Source: Sphingomonas sp. (GTDB lineage: Bacteria; Pseudomonadota; Alphaproteobacteria; Sphingomonadales; Sphingomonadaceae). From it: a stretch of DNA of 57,987 bases. Position numbers and translations under genes: made by a program. The stretch spans positions 1 to 57,987 of the forward strand of contig JAFIGU010000008.1 of the NCBI GenBank assembly GCA_017849555.1. Reading direction: 5' to 3'. Each line of letters opens with the position of its first letter. Within the stretch, counting starts at the first letter, position 1. Below, piece after piece: positions 1 to 6,975 of this stretch. The notes below the pieces were generated by a model. It made no database searches. It was not told where the DNA came from and saw only the letters and a list, made by a program, of their open reading frames with translations.

Positions 1-1
1 G

Positions 2-121
2 AACAGGATCTTCAAATCTTACGCCGACATCCTCGATCACTGCTGCTTTGCATGGAACCGTCTCGTCGATCAGCCGTGGCTCATCATGTCCATCGGCCTG
101 CGATCATGGGCACATGGGTGA
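2..121 (+). pseudogene. IS630-type transposase, C-terminal fragment (runs off the window)
   Basis: Frame 2 is open from the window edge and reads NRIFKSYADILDHCCFAWNR, then a tail ending SIGLRSWAHG before a TGA at 119-121. This matches the end of IS630-family DDE transposases, which typically close with a 'Y-DIL-A-C-AWN' helix and 'IRSIG-RDWA'. Only about 39 residues are visible, so I cannot tell whether the upstream part is intact. No terminal inverted repeat is recognisable between the stop and the gor gene 20 bp further on. The family call rests on recognised sequence pattern only. Confidence 0.7.
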
Positions 122-140
122 CCGTCCGTGGGACTTGGTA

Positions 141-1490
141 TTATTTCAGCAGCACCAGCTCCTCGGCCATCGTCGGGTGGAGCGCGACGGTGGCGTCGAA
201 TTGCGCCTTGGTCAGCCCGGCCTTCACCGCGACCGCAGCGGACTGGATGATCTCCGCCACGTCTGGCCCGATCATATGGATGCCGACGACGCGATCGGTC
301 TCGCCGTCGCACACCATCTTGTACAGCGCCCGCTCGTCGCGCCCGGCGAGGACGTTCTTCATCGGGCGGAAATCGGACGAATAGACCTTCACCGACCCGA
401 GCTTCTGCCGCGCCTCCGACTCGGTCATCCCGACCCCCGCGATCGGCGGGTGGCTGAAACAGGCGTTGGGGACATTGTCGTAATCGACCGTCACATTGCC
501 GCCGCCGAACATATTCTCGGCGAACGCCTGCCCTTCGCGGATCGCGACCGGGGTGAGCTGGATGCGGTTGGTGACGTCGCCCACCGCATAGATCGACGGA
601 CAGGTGGTGCGATTGTGCGCGTCGACCTTCACCGCGCCCTTCTCGTCGAGCTCGACCCCGGCATTCTCCAGCCCCAGCCCCTTGGTATTGGGCAGGCGGC
701 CGGTGGCGTACATCACGCAATCGACGGTCGCGGGCTCGTGCCCCGACATATGGACGGTGAGCGAGCCGTCGTCGTTCCTGTCGATCTTCTCGAAGGTCGC
801 GTCGAAGCGGAATTCGAGCCCCTTCATCATGCTGATCTGGAGCAGCCGGTCGCGGATCTGCAGATCGTAGCCGCGCAGGATTTCCTTGGTGCGGTTCATC
901 ACGATGACGTGCGCGCCGAGCTGGTGGAAGATGCCGGCGAATTCGTTGGCGATATAGCCCGCGCCGGCGATCAGCACGCGCTTCGGGATCGCCTCGAGAT
1001 GGAACGCCTCGTTGGAGGTGATGCCATGTTCGTGCCCGGGGAATTGCGGGATGTGCGGATGCGCGCCGGTCGCGACAAGGATCGTCTTGGCGGTCTTCTT
1101 GGTCCCGTCGGCGAGCGTCAGCTCGTTGGGGCCGGTGACCGTGACGCGCTGGTGGATGATCTCCGCGCCGTTGGTTTCGAGCGTATGCGTATAAGCGAGG
1201 TTGATCCGGTCGACCTCGGCCAGCACATTGGCCTGGAGCGTCTTCCAGTCGAACGCGTATTCGTCGGGCACCTGCCAGCCGAAGCGCTTGGCGTCCTTCA
1301 GATCCTCGGCGAAATGCGCGCCATAGACGAGCAGTTTCTTGGGCACGCAGCCGCGGATGACGCAGGTGCCGCCGACGCGATATTCCTCCGCGACCGCCAC
1401 CCGCGCGCCATGCGCCGCCGCCACCCGGCTCGCACGCGTCCCGCCCGAGCCGGCGCCGATGGTGAACAGGTCATAATCGTATTCGGCCAT
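141..1490 (-). CDS. gor: glutathione-disulfide reductase
   Basis: Cytosolic homodimeric flavoenzyme that reduces GSSG to GSH with NADPH. The 449-residue protein has the normal family length. An N-terminal FAD Rossmann motif (IGAGSGGTRA, about residue 11) precedes the redox disulfide GGTCVIRGCVPKK, with cysteines at about 43 and 48. A second dinucleotide fold (IAGAGYIANEF) lies in the middle. The C-terminus carries the partner-subunit catalytic pair LHPTMAEE (His438, Glu443), which distinguishes glutathione reductases from general dihydrolipoamide dehydrogenases. It starts at ATG. It is followed, in its own direction, by the IS630 remnant. The GST near the other end of the window would use the same glutathione pool, but is not linked to it. 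Confidence 0.95.
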   Translation of the reverse strand: MAEYDYDLFTIGAGSGGTRASRVAAAHGARVAVAEEYRVGGTCVIRGCVPKKLLVYGAHFAEDLKDAKRFGWQVPDEYAFDWKTLQANVLAEVDRINLAYTHTLETNGAEIIHQRVTVTGPNELTLADGTKKTAKTILVATGAHPHIPQFPGHEHGITSNEAFHLEAIPKRVLIAGAGYIANEFAGIFHQLGAHVIVMNRTKEILRGYDLQIRDRLLQISMMKGLEFRFDATFEKIDRNDDGSLTVHMSGHEPATVDCVMYATGRLPNTKGLGLENAGVELDEKGAVKVDAHNRTTCPSIYAVGDVTNRIQLTPVAIREGQAFAENMFGGGNVTVDYDNVPNACFSHPPIAGVGMTESEARQKLGSVKVYSSDFRPMKNVLAGRDERALYKMVCDGETDRVVGIHMIGPDVAEIIQSAAVAVKAGLTKAQFDATVALHPTMAEELVLLK

Positions 1491-1599
1491 TCAACTGTCT
1501 CCGCGAGCGCTGTCGAGCGCAGATATGAGCCCGAGGTGCTCGACGAAAGGATCAAAATCCCGATCACTGTAAAGGAGTGTTCAGAAACCGCGCCCACCG

Positions 1600-1695
1600 C
1601 CGTCATTCCCGCGAAGGCGGGAATCCATTCTGGCTGGCGGGGCGGCTCTTTCCCTGACCTGCGAGAATGGATTCCCGCCTTCGCGGGAATGACGG
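1600..1695. repeat. dispersed palindromic repeat, family C copy 1
   Basis: Two perfect 32-base inverted arms, 1600-1631 and 1664-1695, flank a 32-base spacer. The arm core is CATTCCCGCGAAGGCGGGAA, and each arm itself holds a smaller palindrome around GCGAAGGC. The element fills the space between gor and pgi and ends 8 bases past the pgi stop codon, so its transcript could act as a 3' stabiliser or terminator for pgi. Similar 'cattcccgcgaaggcgggaat' elements are common in proteobacterial intergenic regions. Confidence 0.9.
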
Positions 1696-1702
1696 TGATT
1701 GC

Positions 1703-3196
1703 TTACGCCAGCCCGGCGCGCCGGATCAGGTCGTCGGTCGAGGGATCGAAGCTCCCCCCGCCCTTCGCCGCCGCCTTGGCCATTTCCTTGCCCAGCTCGA
1801 CCCCGAACTGGTCGAAGGAATTGATCCCCAAGAGCACGCCGTTCACGAACACGCGATGCTCGTAGAAAGCGATCAGCGCGCCCAATGTCCGCGCGTCGAG
1901 CTGGTCGAGCAGCAAGGTCGACGAGGGGCGGTCGCCGGGATAGGCGCGCGCCGGATCGTCGCGGTTTTCGCGCCCCTTCATCAGCGCCGCGCCCTGCGCA
2001 AAGGCGTTGAGCAGCAACTGGCGGTGATGCTCCTCGGGCAGCGTATCGCCTTGTTCGATCACCGCGAGGAATTCGACCGGGACGAGATGCGTCCCCTGAT
2101 GCAGCAGCTGGAACACCGCATGCTGCGCATCGGTGCCGACCCCGCCCCAGGTGATCGCGGCGGTGGGATAGGTCACCGGCTTGCCGTCGATCGTCACGCC
2201 CTTGCCGTTCGATTCCATCTCGAGCTGCTGAAGGTAGCTGGGCAGCAGCCGCAGCCTTTCGTCATAGGCGAAGGGCGCGCGCGTCTCGGCGCGGCGGACC
2301 TGGGTGTAATAAAGATCGGCGAAGGCGGCGAGCACCGGGGCATTCTCGTGCAGCGCGGCAAGGCGGAAATGACGATCCATCTCCGCCGCGCCCTCGAGCA
2401 ATTCCTCGAACTGGTCCCACCCCAATTTGATCGCGGCGGGAAAGCCGATCGACGACCATAAGGAATAGCGCCCGCCGACGCCCTCGCTGAACGGCAGCAC
2501 GCGGGTTTCGTCGACACCCCATTCGATCGCCTTGTCGGGGCTGGCGGTCAGCGCGACGACGCGGCCATAGGGGTCCTCGACCCCGTGCTCGGTCATCCAC
2601 GCGATCGCGCTCTCGGCGTTCATCATCGTTTCGGTGGTGGTGAAGGTCTTGGACGCGACCACCAGCAGCGTCGCGGCCGGATCGAACAGGTTGAACACAT
2701 CCTCCAGCGCCATGCCGTCGACATTGGAGACGACCGCGACGTCGTAGCGATCCGAATCGCGCCCGAGCGCATCGACCAGCAGATGCGGCCCCAGCGCCGA
2801 TCCGCCGATCCCGATGTGGAGGATATGCCGCACCGGCCCGAACGCATCGGCCTCGATCGCGTCGACCAGCGCGCGCATCCGCGCATGATAGCCGCGCGCG
2901 CGGCGCACGCTTTCGGGATTGCCCTCGCCGCGCTCGGCGGTGTGCTCGACCGGGCGATCCTCGGTGACGTTGACATGCGCGCCGCCGAACATCGCCTCGC
3001 GCTTGCCGGCAAGATCGCTCGCCCGCGCCAGTGCATCGAATGCCGCGATCATCTCGGCGGTAAGATGCGTCTTGGAAAAATCGAAATGGATCCCCGCGAC
3101 ATCGAGCGACAGGCGTTCGAGCCGCCCGGCATCCGCGTCGAACAATTGGGTGAGCTTCTGCTGCGGCAATGCCGCGATCGTCGACCAGTCCGCCAT
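1703..3196 (-). CDS. pgi: glucose-6-phosphate isomerase
   Basis: Interconverts glucose-6-phosphate and fructose-6-phosphate in the cytosol. The 497-residue protein is a little shorter than the E. coli enzyme (549) but spans the whole fold. Visible family blocks are SKTFTTTETMMNAESA (phosphate loop), EGVGGRYSLWSSIGF (signature 1 region), GTDAQHAVFQLLHQGTH with the catalytic His, and GINSFDQFGVELGKEMA with the C-terminal catalytic Lys. The frame stays open to 3286, but homology begins at MADWSTIAALPQQ, so I chose the ATG at 3196. Family C repeat copy 1 follows its stop codon. It is divergent from lepB with about 100 bp between them. Confidence 0.94.
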   Translation of the reverse strand: MADWSTIAALPQQKLTQLFDADAGRLERLSLDVAGIHFDFSKTHLTAEMIAAFDALARASDLAGKREAMFGGAHVNVTEDRPVEHTAERGEGNPESVRRARGYHARMRALVDAIEADAFGPVRHILHIGIGGSALGPHLLVDALGRDSDRYDVAVVSNVDGMALEDVFNLFDPAATLLVVASKTFTTTETMMNAESAIAWMTEHGVEDPYGRVVALTASPDKAIEWGVDETRVLPFSEGVGGRYSLWSSIGFPAAIKLGWDQFEELLEGAAEMDRHFRLAALHENAPVLAAFADLYYTQVRRAETRAPFAYDERLRLLPSYLQQLEMESNGKGVTIDGKPVTYPTAAITWGGVGTDAQHAVFQLLHQGTHLVPVEFLAVIEQGDTLPEEHHRQLLLNAFAQGAALMKGRENRDDPARAYPGDRPSSTLLLDQLDARTLGALIAFYEHRVFVNGVLLGINSFDQFGVELGKEMAKAAAKGGGSFDPSTDDLIRRAGLA

Positions 3197-3297
3197 GATC
3201 CGCCTTCCTGTACTCAACTCGGAACAGCAGTTACCGATACGCGGTTCCACACGCCAGCGGCTTGACGCGCGCGCGTGCTTGGGCAACGCCGGGCCGC

Positions 3298-4155
3298 ATG
3301 GCCGAACAGGACACCCCGCCCGACGATATCCCGCAGCCGATCGGCAAGGCGACCGCCGCCGCCGCGGCGCCCAAAAAATCGGAAATGCGCGATACGCTGC
3401 GCTTTCTCGTCAAGCTGGCGATCATCGTCTGGCTGTTCCGCAGCTTCGTCTTCGCGCCTTTCTCGATTCCGTCCGAATCGATGTTGCCGCGGCTGCTGAT
3501 CGGCGACTATCTGTTCGTTTCGAAATGGAATTACGGCTATTCGCGCTGGTCGCTCCCGTTCGGCTTCCCGCCGATTCCGGGGCGGCTGTTCGGCGGCACG
3601 CCGACGCGCGGCGATACCGTGGTGTTCCGCGGCCCCCCGGCCAACGATCATGACGTGATCAAGCGCGTGATCGGGTTGCCCGGCGATACGGTGCAGATGA
3701 AAGGCGGCGTGCTGATCCTCAACGGCCAGCCGGTGCCCAAGCAGCGGATCGACGATTTCATCGTCCCGCTCACCCCCAATTACGGCCCCGACAAATGCAT
3801 GCCGCAATTCCAGGACGTGCAAGGCGGCAAGCAGGTGTGCCGCTATCCGCGCTTCCGCGAGACGCTGCCCGGAGGGCGCTCCTATGAAGTGCTCGACATG
3901 GGGCAGACGGTGGCCGACGATACCGAGCTGTTCACCGTCCCCGCCGGTCATGTCTTCATGATGGGCGACAATCGCGACAATTCGGAAGACAGCCGTTTCA
4001 GCCAGGCATCGGGCGGGTTCGGCTATGTCCCGATGGAGAATATCGAGGGCAAGGCGGTGATCCTGTTCTGGTCGACCGACGGCTCGGCGAACTGGGTCCT
4101 GCCGTGGACCTGGATCACCGCCGCGCGCTGGAACCGGATCGGGGGCGGCTTCTGA
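3298..4155 (+). CDS. lepB: signal peptidase I
   Basis: Membrane-bound serine endopeptidase that removes signal peptides from exported proteins. The chosen ATG gives 285 residues. A hydrophilic N-terminus (1-35) is followed by one membrane segment at about 36-52. Box B is SIPSESMLPRLLIGD, with the nucleophile Ser61. Box D is DVIKRVIGLPGD, with the general base Lys122. Box E is GHVFMMGDNRDNSEDSR. An insert of some 45 residues between boxes D and E (rich in Cys, Pro and Gly) is longer than in short Gram-positive enzymes. The frame extends 36 bases upstream, without homology. It is coupled to rnc downstream, the usual alphaproteobacterial lepB-rnc-era order. Confidence 0.94.
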   Translation: MAEQDTPPDDIPQPIGKATAAAAAPKKSEMRDTLRFLVKLAIIVWLFRSFVFAPFSIPSESMLPRLLIGDYLFVSKWNYGYSRWSLPFGFPPIPGRLFGGTPTRGDTVVFRGPPANDHDVIKRVIGLPGDTVQMKGGVLILNGQPVPKQRIDDFIVPLTPNYGPDKCMPQFQDVQGGKQVCRYPRFRETLPGGRSYEVLDMGQTVADDTELFTVPAGHVFMMGDNRDNSEDSRFSQASGGFGYVPMENIEGKAVILFWSTDGSANWVLPWTWITAARWNRIGGGF

Positions 4156-4823
4156 GCGAGCCCGCCGATCTCGCCGGCTGGCTGGGCGAGGCGCTCGGCC
4201 GCCCGCCCGGCGCGCTGGCCGATTACGAGCGCGCGCTGACCCACGGCAGCCGTTCCGACGCCAATTACGAGCGGCTGGAGTTTCTCGGCGATCGCGTGCT
4301 CGGGCTGGTGATCGCCGAATGGCTTTACGAGCGTTTCCCGGCCGACCCGGAAGGCGCGCTGTCGAAGCGGTTCAACGCGCTCGTCACCGGCGCGGTCTGC
4401 GCCGAGGTGGCGCGCGGACTGGGGGTGCCGGCGCATCTGCGGCTCGGCAAGCAGGCGCGCGACGACGGGGCGAGCGACAGCGACAATGTGCTCGGCGATG
4501 TGATGGAGGCATTGCTCGGCGCGCTCTATCGCGATGCCGGGCTGGCGGCGGCGCGCGATGCGATCCGCCGTTTGTGGGGGGATCGCATCGCCACCGGATC
4601 GGCGGCGCCGCAGCATCCCAAATCGGCGCTGCAGGAATGGGCCGCGGCGCATCAGCGCAAGCCCCCGGTCTATGAAGTGATCGACCGCGCCGGGCCGGGC
4701 CACGCGCCGCGCTTCACGGTGAAGGCGGCGATCCCCAAGCTGGCCGAGGCGACCGCCGAGGGCGGGAGCAAGCAGGAGGCGGAGACCGCGGCGGCCAAAG
4801 CGTTGCTGGAGAAGGTGCGGTGA
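4104..4823 (+). CDS. rnc: ribonuclease III
   Basis: Double-strand-specific endoribonuclease for rRNA and mRNA processing. The RNase III signature ERLEFLGDRVLGLVIAEW lies in the N-terminal catalytic domain. Further acidic residues follow in SDSDNVLGDVMEALLGALY. A double-stranded RNA-binding domain closes the protein (PKSALQEWAAAHQ to ETAAAKALLEKV). The only standard start in frame is ATG 4104, which would overlap lepB by 52 bases and add 16 residues unlike the family. A CTG at 4152 overlaps the lepB stop as CTGA and would give a normal 223-residue enzyme, so the true start may be non-standard. It is followed by a family A palindrome. Confidence 0.93.
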   Translation: MDLDHRRALEPDRGRLLSEPADLAGWLGEALGRPPGALADYERALTHGSRSDANYERLEFLGDRVLGLVIAEWLYERFPADPEGALSKRFNALVTGAVCAEVARGLGVPAHLRLGKQARDDGASDSDNVLGDVMEALLGALYRDAGLAAARDAIRRLWGDRIATGSAAPQHPKSALQEWAAAHQRKPPVYEVIDRAGPGHAPRFTVKAAIPKLAEATAEGGSKQEAETAAAKALLEKVR

Positions 4824-4860
4824 TCGTGCGCGGGGGAGAACGCCCGAACCTCCCGCACCC

Positions 4861-4937
4861 CGTTCGCCCTGAGCTTGTCGAAGGGCGTCCCCGACTCTCG
4901 GGCGGCGGGACGCCCTTCGACAGGCTCAGGGCGAACG
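4861..4937. repeat. dispersed palindromic repeat, family A copy 1
   Basis: Arms CGTTCGCCCTGAGCTTGTCG and its near-complement (end at 4937) surround a short GC-rich centre. It lies 38 bases after the rnc stop and just before the GIY-YIG gene. Other copies sit at 5245 (half), 22022, 36791, 39157, 46050 and 52500. Confidence 0.9.
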
Positions 4938-4956
4938 GATCATGGTCGGCGCGCCC

Positions 4957-5304
4957 ATGACCTTCTGGGCTTATCTTCTCCGCTGCGCAGACAACTCCTT
5001 CTATTGCGGTCACACAGACAATCTCGAAATGCGAATGAACCAACATCAAGCAGGACAAATCGAGGGCCATACCCGGCATCGCCGACCGGTGGCACTCGTC
5101 TGGAGTCAGGAATTTCCGACTAGGCTGGAGGCATTGGAGGCCGAACGCCGCATCAAGGGGTGGACGCGCGCCAAAAAGGAAGCGCTGGTTTGCGGCGACT
5201 GGCAGGAGATGTCACGACTGGCGCGCAACCGGCAGGTGGCAGGCCGCCCTTCGACAAGCTTAGGGCGAACGGATGTGGGTACCCGCGCAGAGGATCACGC
5301 ATGA
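4957..5304 (+). CDS. GIY-YIG nuclease family protein
   Basis: Small single-domain putative endonuclease of the UvrC-like GIY-YIG fold. The motif reads WAYLLRCADNSFYCGHTDNL, so the second element is 'FYCG'. The later Arg (LEMRMNQHQAG) and Glu (LEAERRIKGW) blocks are the usual catalytic positions. Biological role is unknown; such stand-alone proteins are common near era in sphingomonads. ATG 4957 starts right at the domain; ATG 4942 is also possible and adds MVGAP. The last roughly 20 residues (GRPSTSLGRTD and onward) are translated from half of a family A palindrome at 5245-5272, so the native C-terminus has probably been replaced. The stop overlaps the era start as ATGA. Confidence 0.85.
   Translation: MTFWAYLLRCADNSFYCGHTDNLEMRMNQHQAGQIEGHTRHRRPVALVWSQEFPTRLEALEAERRIKGWTRAKKEALVCGDWQEMSRLARNRQVAGRPSTSLGRTDVGTRAEDHA
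5245..5272. repeat. family A palindrome, half copy inside a coding region
   Basis: A single arm, CGCCCTTCGACAAGCTTAGG then GCGAACGG, lies inside the 3' end of the GIY-YIG gene. It has one variant base compared with copy 1. No partner arm is visible within about 100 bases. Confidence 0.8.
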
Positions 5305-6194
5305 CCCAATCCTGCGGCCTGATCGCGGTGGTCGGCGCGCCCAACGCCGGCAAGTCCACCCTCGTCAACGCGCTCGTCGGGCAGAAGGTGGCGATCGTCA
5401 GCCCCAAGGCGCAGACGACGCGCACCCGGCTGATGGGGGTCGCGATCAGCGGCGAGACGCAATTGCTGCTCGTCGACACCCCCGGCATCTTCGATCCCAA
5501 GCGCCGGCTCGATCGCGCGATGGTCGCCGCGGCGTGGGGCGGCGCGGAAGGGGCGGATCTGCTCGCCTTCGTCGTCGACGCCAAGGGCGGGCTCGCCCCC
5601 AAGGTGGTGGAGATCGCCGAGCGCCTCGCCGAGCGCCGCGAGCCGCGCTACCTGATCCTCAACAAGGTCGATGTCGCGGACAAGCCGCGGCTGCTCGCGC
5701 ATGCCGAGCGGCTCAACGCGATCGCGCCCTTCGCCGAAACCTTCTTCGTCAGCGCGACGACGGGAGACGGGGTGCCCGAACTCAAGGCGGCGCTGGCGCG
5801 TGCGATGCCCGAAGGGCCGTGGCATTATCCCGAGGACCAGGTGTCCGACGCGACCGAGCGCGCGCTCGCCGCGGAGGTGACGCGCGAACAGCTCTACCTC
5901 CAACTCCACGCCGAACTGCCCTATTCGAGCACGATCGAGACCGAGAAGTTCGTCGATCGCGAGGACGGCTCGGCCGAGATCCACCAGCAGATCCTCGTCG
6001 AGCGCCCGACCCAGCGCGCGATCATCCTCGGCAAGGGCGGCAGCCGCATCCGCGAGATCGGCGCCCGCGCGCGCGCCGAGCTGGCGGCGCTGCTCGACCG
6101 GCCGGTGCATCTCTACCTGCACGTCAAGGTCAAGCCGGGCTGGGACGAGGATCGCGGGGTCTATCGCGATATCGGGCTCGACTGGGTCGACTAG
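5301..6194 (+). CDS. era: GTPase Era, ribosome assembly factor
   Basis: GTP-binding protein that matures 16S rRNA in the 30S subunit. The 297-residue protein carries G1 GAPNAGKS (12-19), a G2 region ending KAQTTRTR, G3 DTPG, G4 NKVD and a C-terminal type-II KH domain with the loop ILGKGGSRIREIGARAR. The frame is open further upstream through a repeat, but ATG 5301 is the family start and overlaps the previous stop (ATGA), implying translational coupling. It is convergent with the sirtuin gene, and the two stops overlap by 4 bases. Confidence 0.96.
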   Translation: MTQSCGLIAVVGAPNAGKSTLVNALVGQKVAIVSPKAQTTRTRLMGVAISGETQLLLVDTPGIFDPKRRLDRAMVAAAWGGAEGADLLAFVVDAKGGLAPKVVEIAERLAERREPRYLILNKVDVADKPRLLAHAERLNAIAPFAETFFVSATTGDGVPELKAALARAMPEGPWHYPEDQVSDATERALAAEVTREQLYLQLHAELPYSSTIETEKFVDREDGSAEIHQQILVERPTQRAIILGKGGSRIREIGARARAELAALLDRPVHLYLHVKVKPGWDEDRGVYRDIGLDWVD

Positions 6195-6892
6195 GCGCCG
6201 AGCATCTGGTCGACCCAGCCGGGCACCAGTTCGGATGCCGGGCCGAGCCGCGTTTCGCCGAAGCAGCCGCTCCCGCCGGAGGGCTCGAGGTTGAGTTCGA
6301 GCGTCGCCGCGCCGTGATAGCGCGCGGTCTGGACGAAGCCCGCGGCCGGATAGACCGCGCCCGAGGTGCCGATCGAGACGAACAGGTCGCATGTCGCCAG
6401 CGCGCGGTCGATCGTGTCCATTTGATAGGGCATCTCGCCGAAGAACACGATGTCGGGGCGGAGCGCGGGTGCGCCGCAACCGTCGCATGACGTGCCCCGC
6501 GGGAGGCTGCCGGTCCACGGCCGGCGCGCGTCGCACGCCGCGCAGAGCGCCGAGTTGAGCTCGCCGTGCATATGGAGCATCCGCCGCGCCCCGGCGCGCT
6601 CGTGGAGGTCGTCGACATTCTGGGTGACGATCAGCAATTCGCCCGGCCAGTCGCGATCGAGCCGCGCCAGCGCGTCATGCGCGGCATTGGGGACGACGCC
6701 GCCCAGCGCCGCGCCCCGCGCATCGTAGAAGCGATGCACCAGCGCCGCGTCGCGCGCCAGCGCCTCGGGGGTGCAGACATCCTCGACGCGATGCCCCTCC
6801 CACAGCCCGCCGGGACCGCGGAAAGTGGCAAGGCCGCTCTCGGCGGAAATGCCGGCGCCGGTAAGTACAACGATATTGGTGATATCTTTCAC
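6191..6892 (-). CDS. cobB: NAD-dependent protein deacylase, CobB-type sirtuin
   Basis: Removes acyl groups from protein lysines while consuming NAD. The 233 residues start at GAGISAESGLATFRG (NAD-binding), followed by TQNVDDLHERAG and the catalytic-His block HMHGEL. A four-Cys zinc site is formed by CAAC and, after a spacer, CDGC. SIGTSGAVYPAAGF closes the NAD site. Tyr56 and Arg59 (FYDAR) match the Tyr-x-x-Arg pair that lets class III sirtuins accept succinyl and malonyl lysine, so desuccinylase activity is likely in addition to deacetylation. It is a single gene between era and a divergent S9 peptidase. Confidence 0.93.
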   Translation of the reverse strand: MKDITNIVVLTGAGISAESGLATFRGPGGLWEGHRVEDVCTPEALARDAALVHRFYDARGAALGGVVPNAAHDALARLDRDWPGELLIVTQNVDDLHERAGARRMLHMHGELNSALCAACDARRPWTGSLPRGTSCDGCGAPALRPDIVFFGEMPYQMDTIDRALATCDLFVSIGTSGAVYPAAGFVQTARYHGAATLELNLEPSGGSGCFGETRLGPASELVPGWVDQMLGA

Positions 6893-6975
6893 GAATTTCT
6901 CATCCGCCGATCATTCGGTCGCTTGCGCCGGTCACGAGGCGCGATAGCATGACGCGAGGGGAAGAGGGGGCAAAG

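Noticed and set aside
1..140. Intact insertion sequence at the left edge
   Set aside because: Only the last 39 codons of the transposase are in the window, and no terminal inverted repeat can be identified, so it is reported as a fragment.
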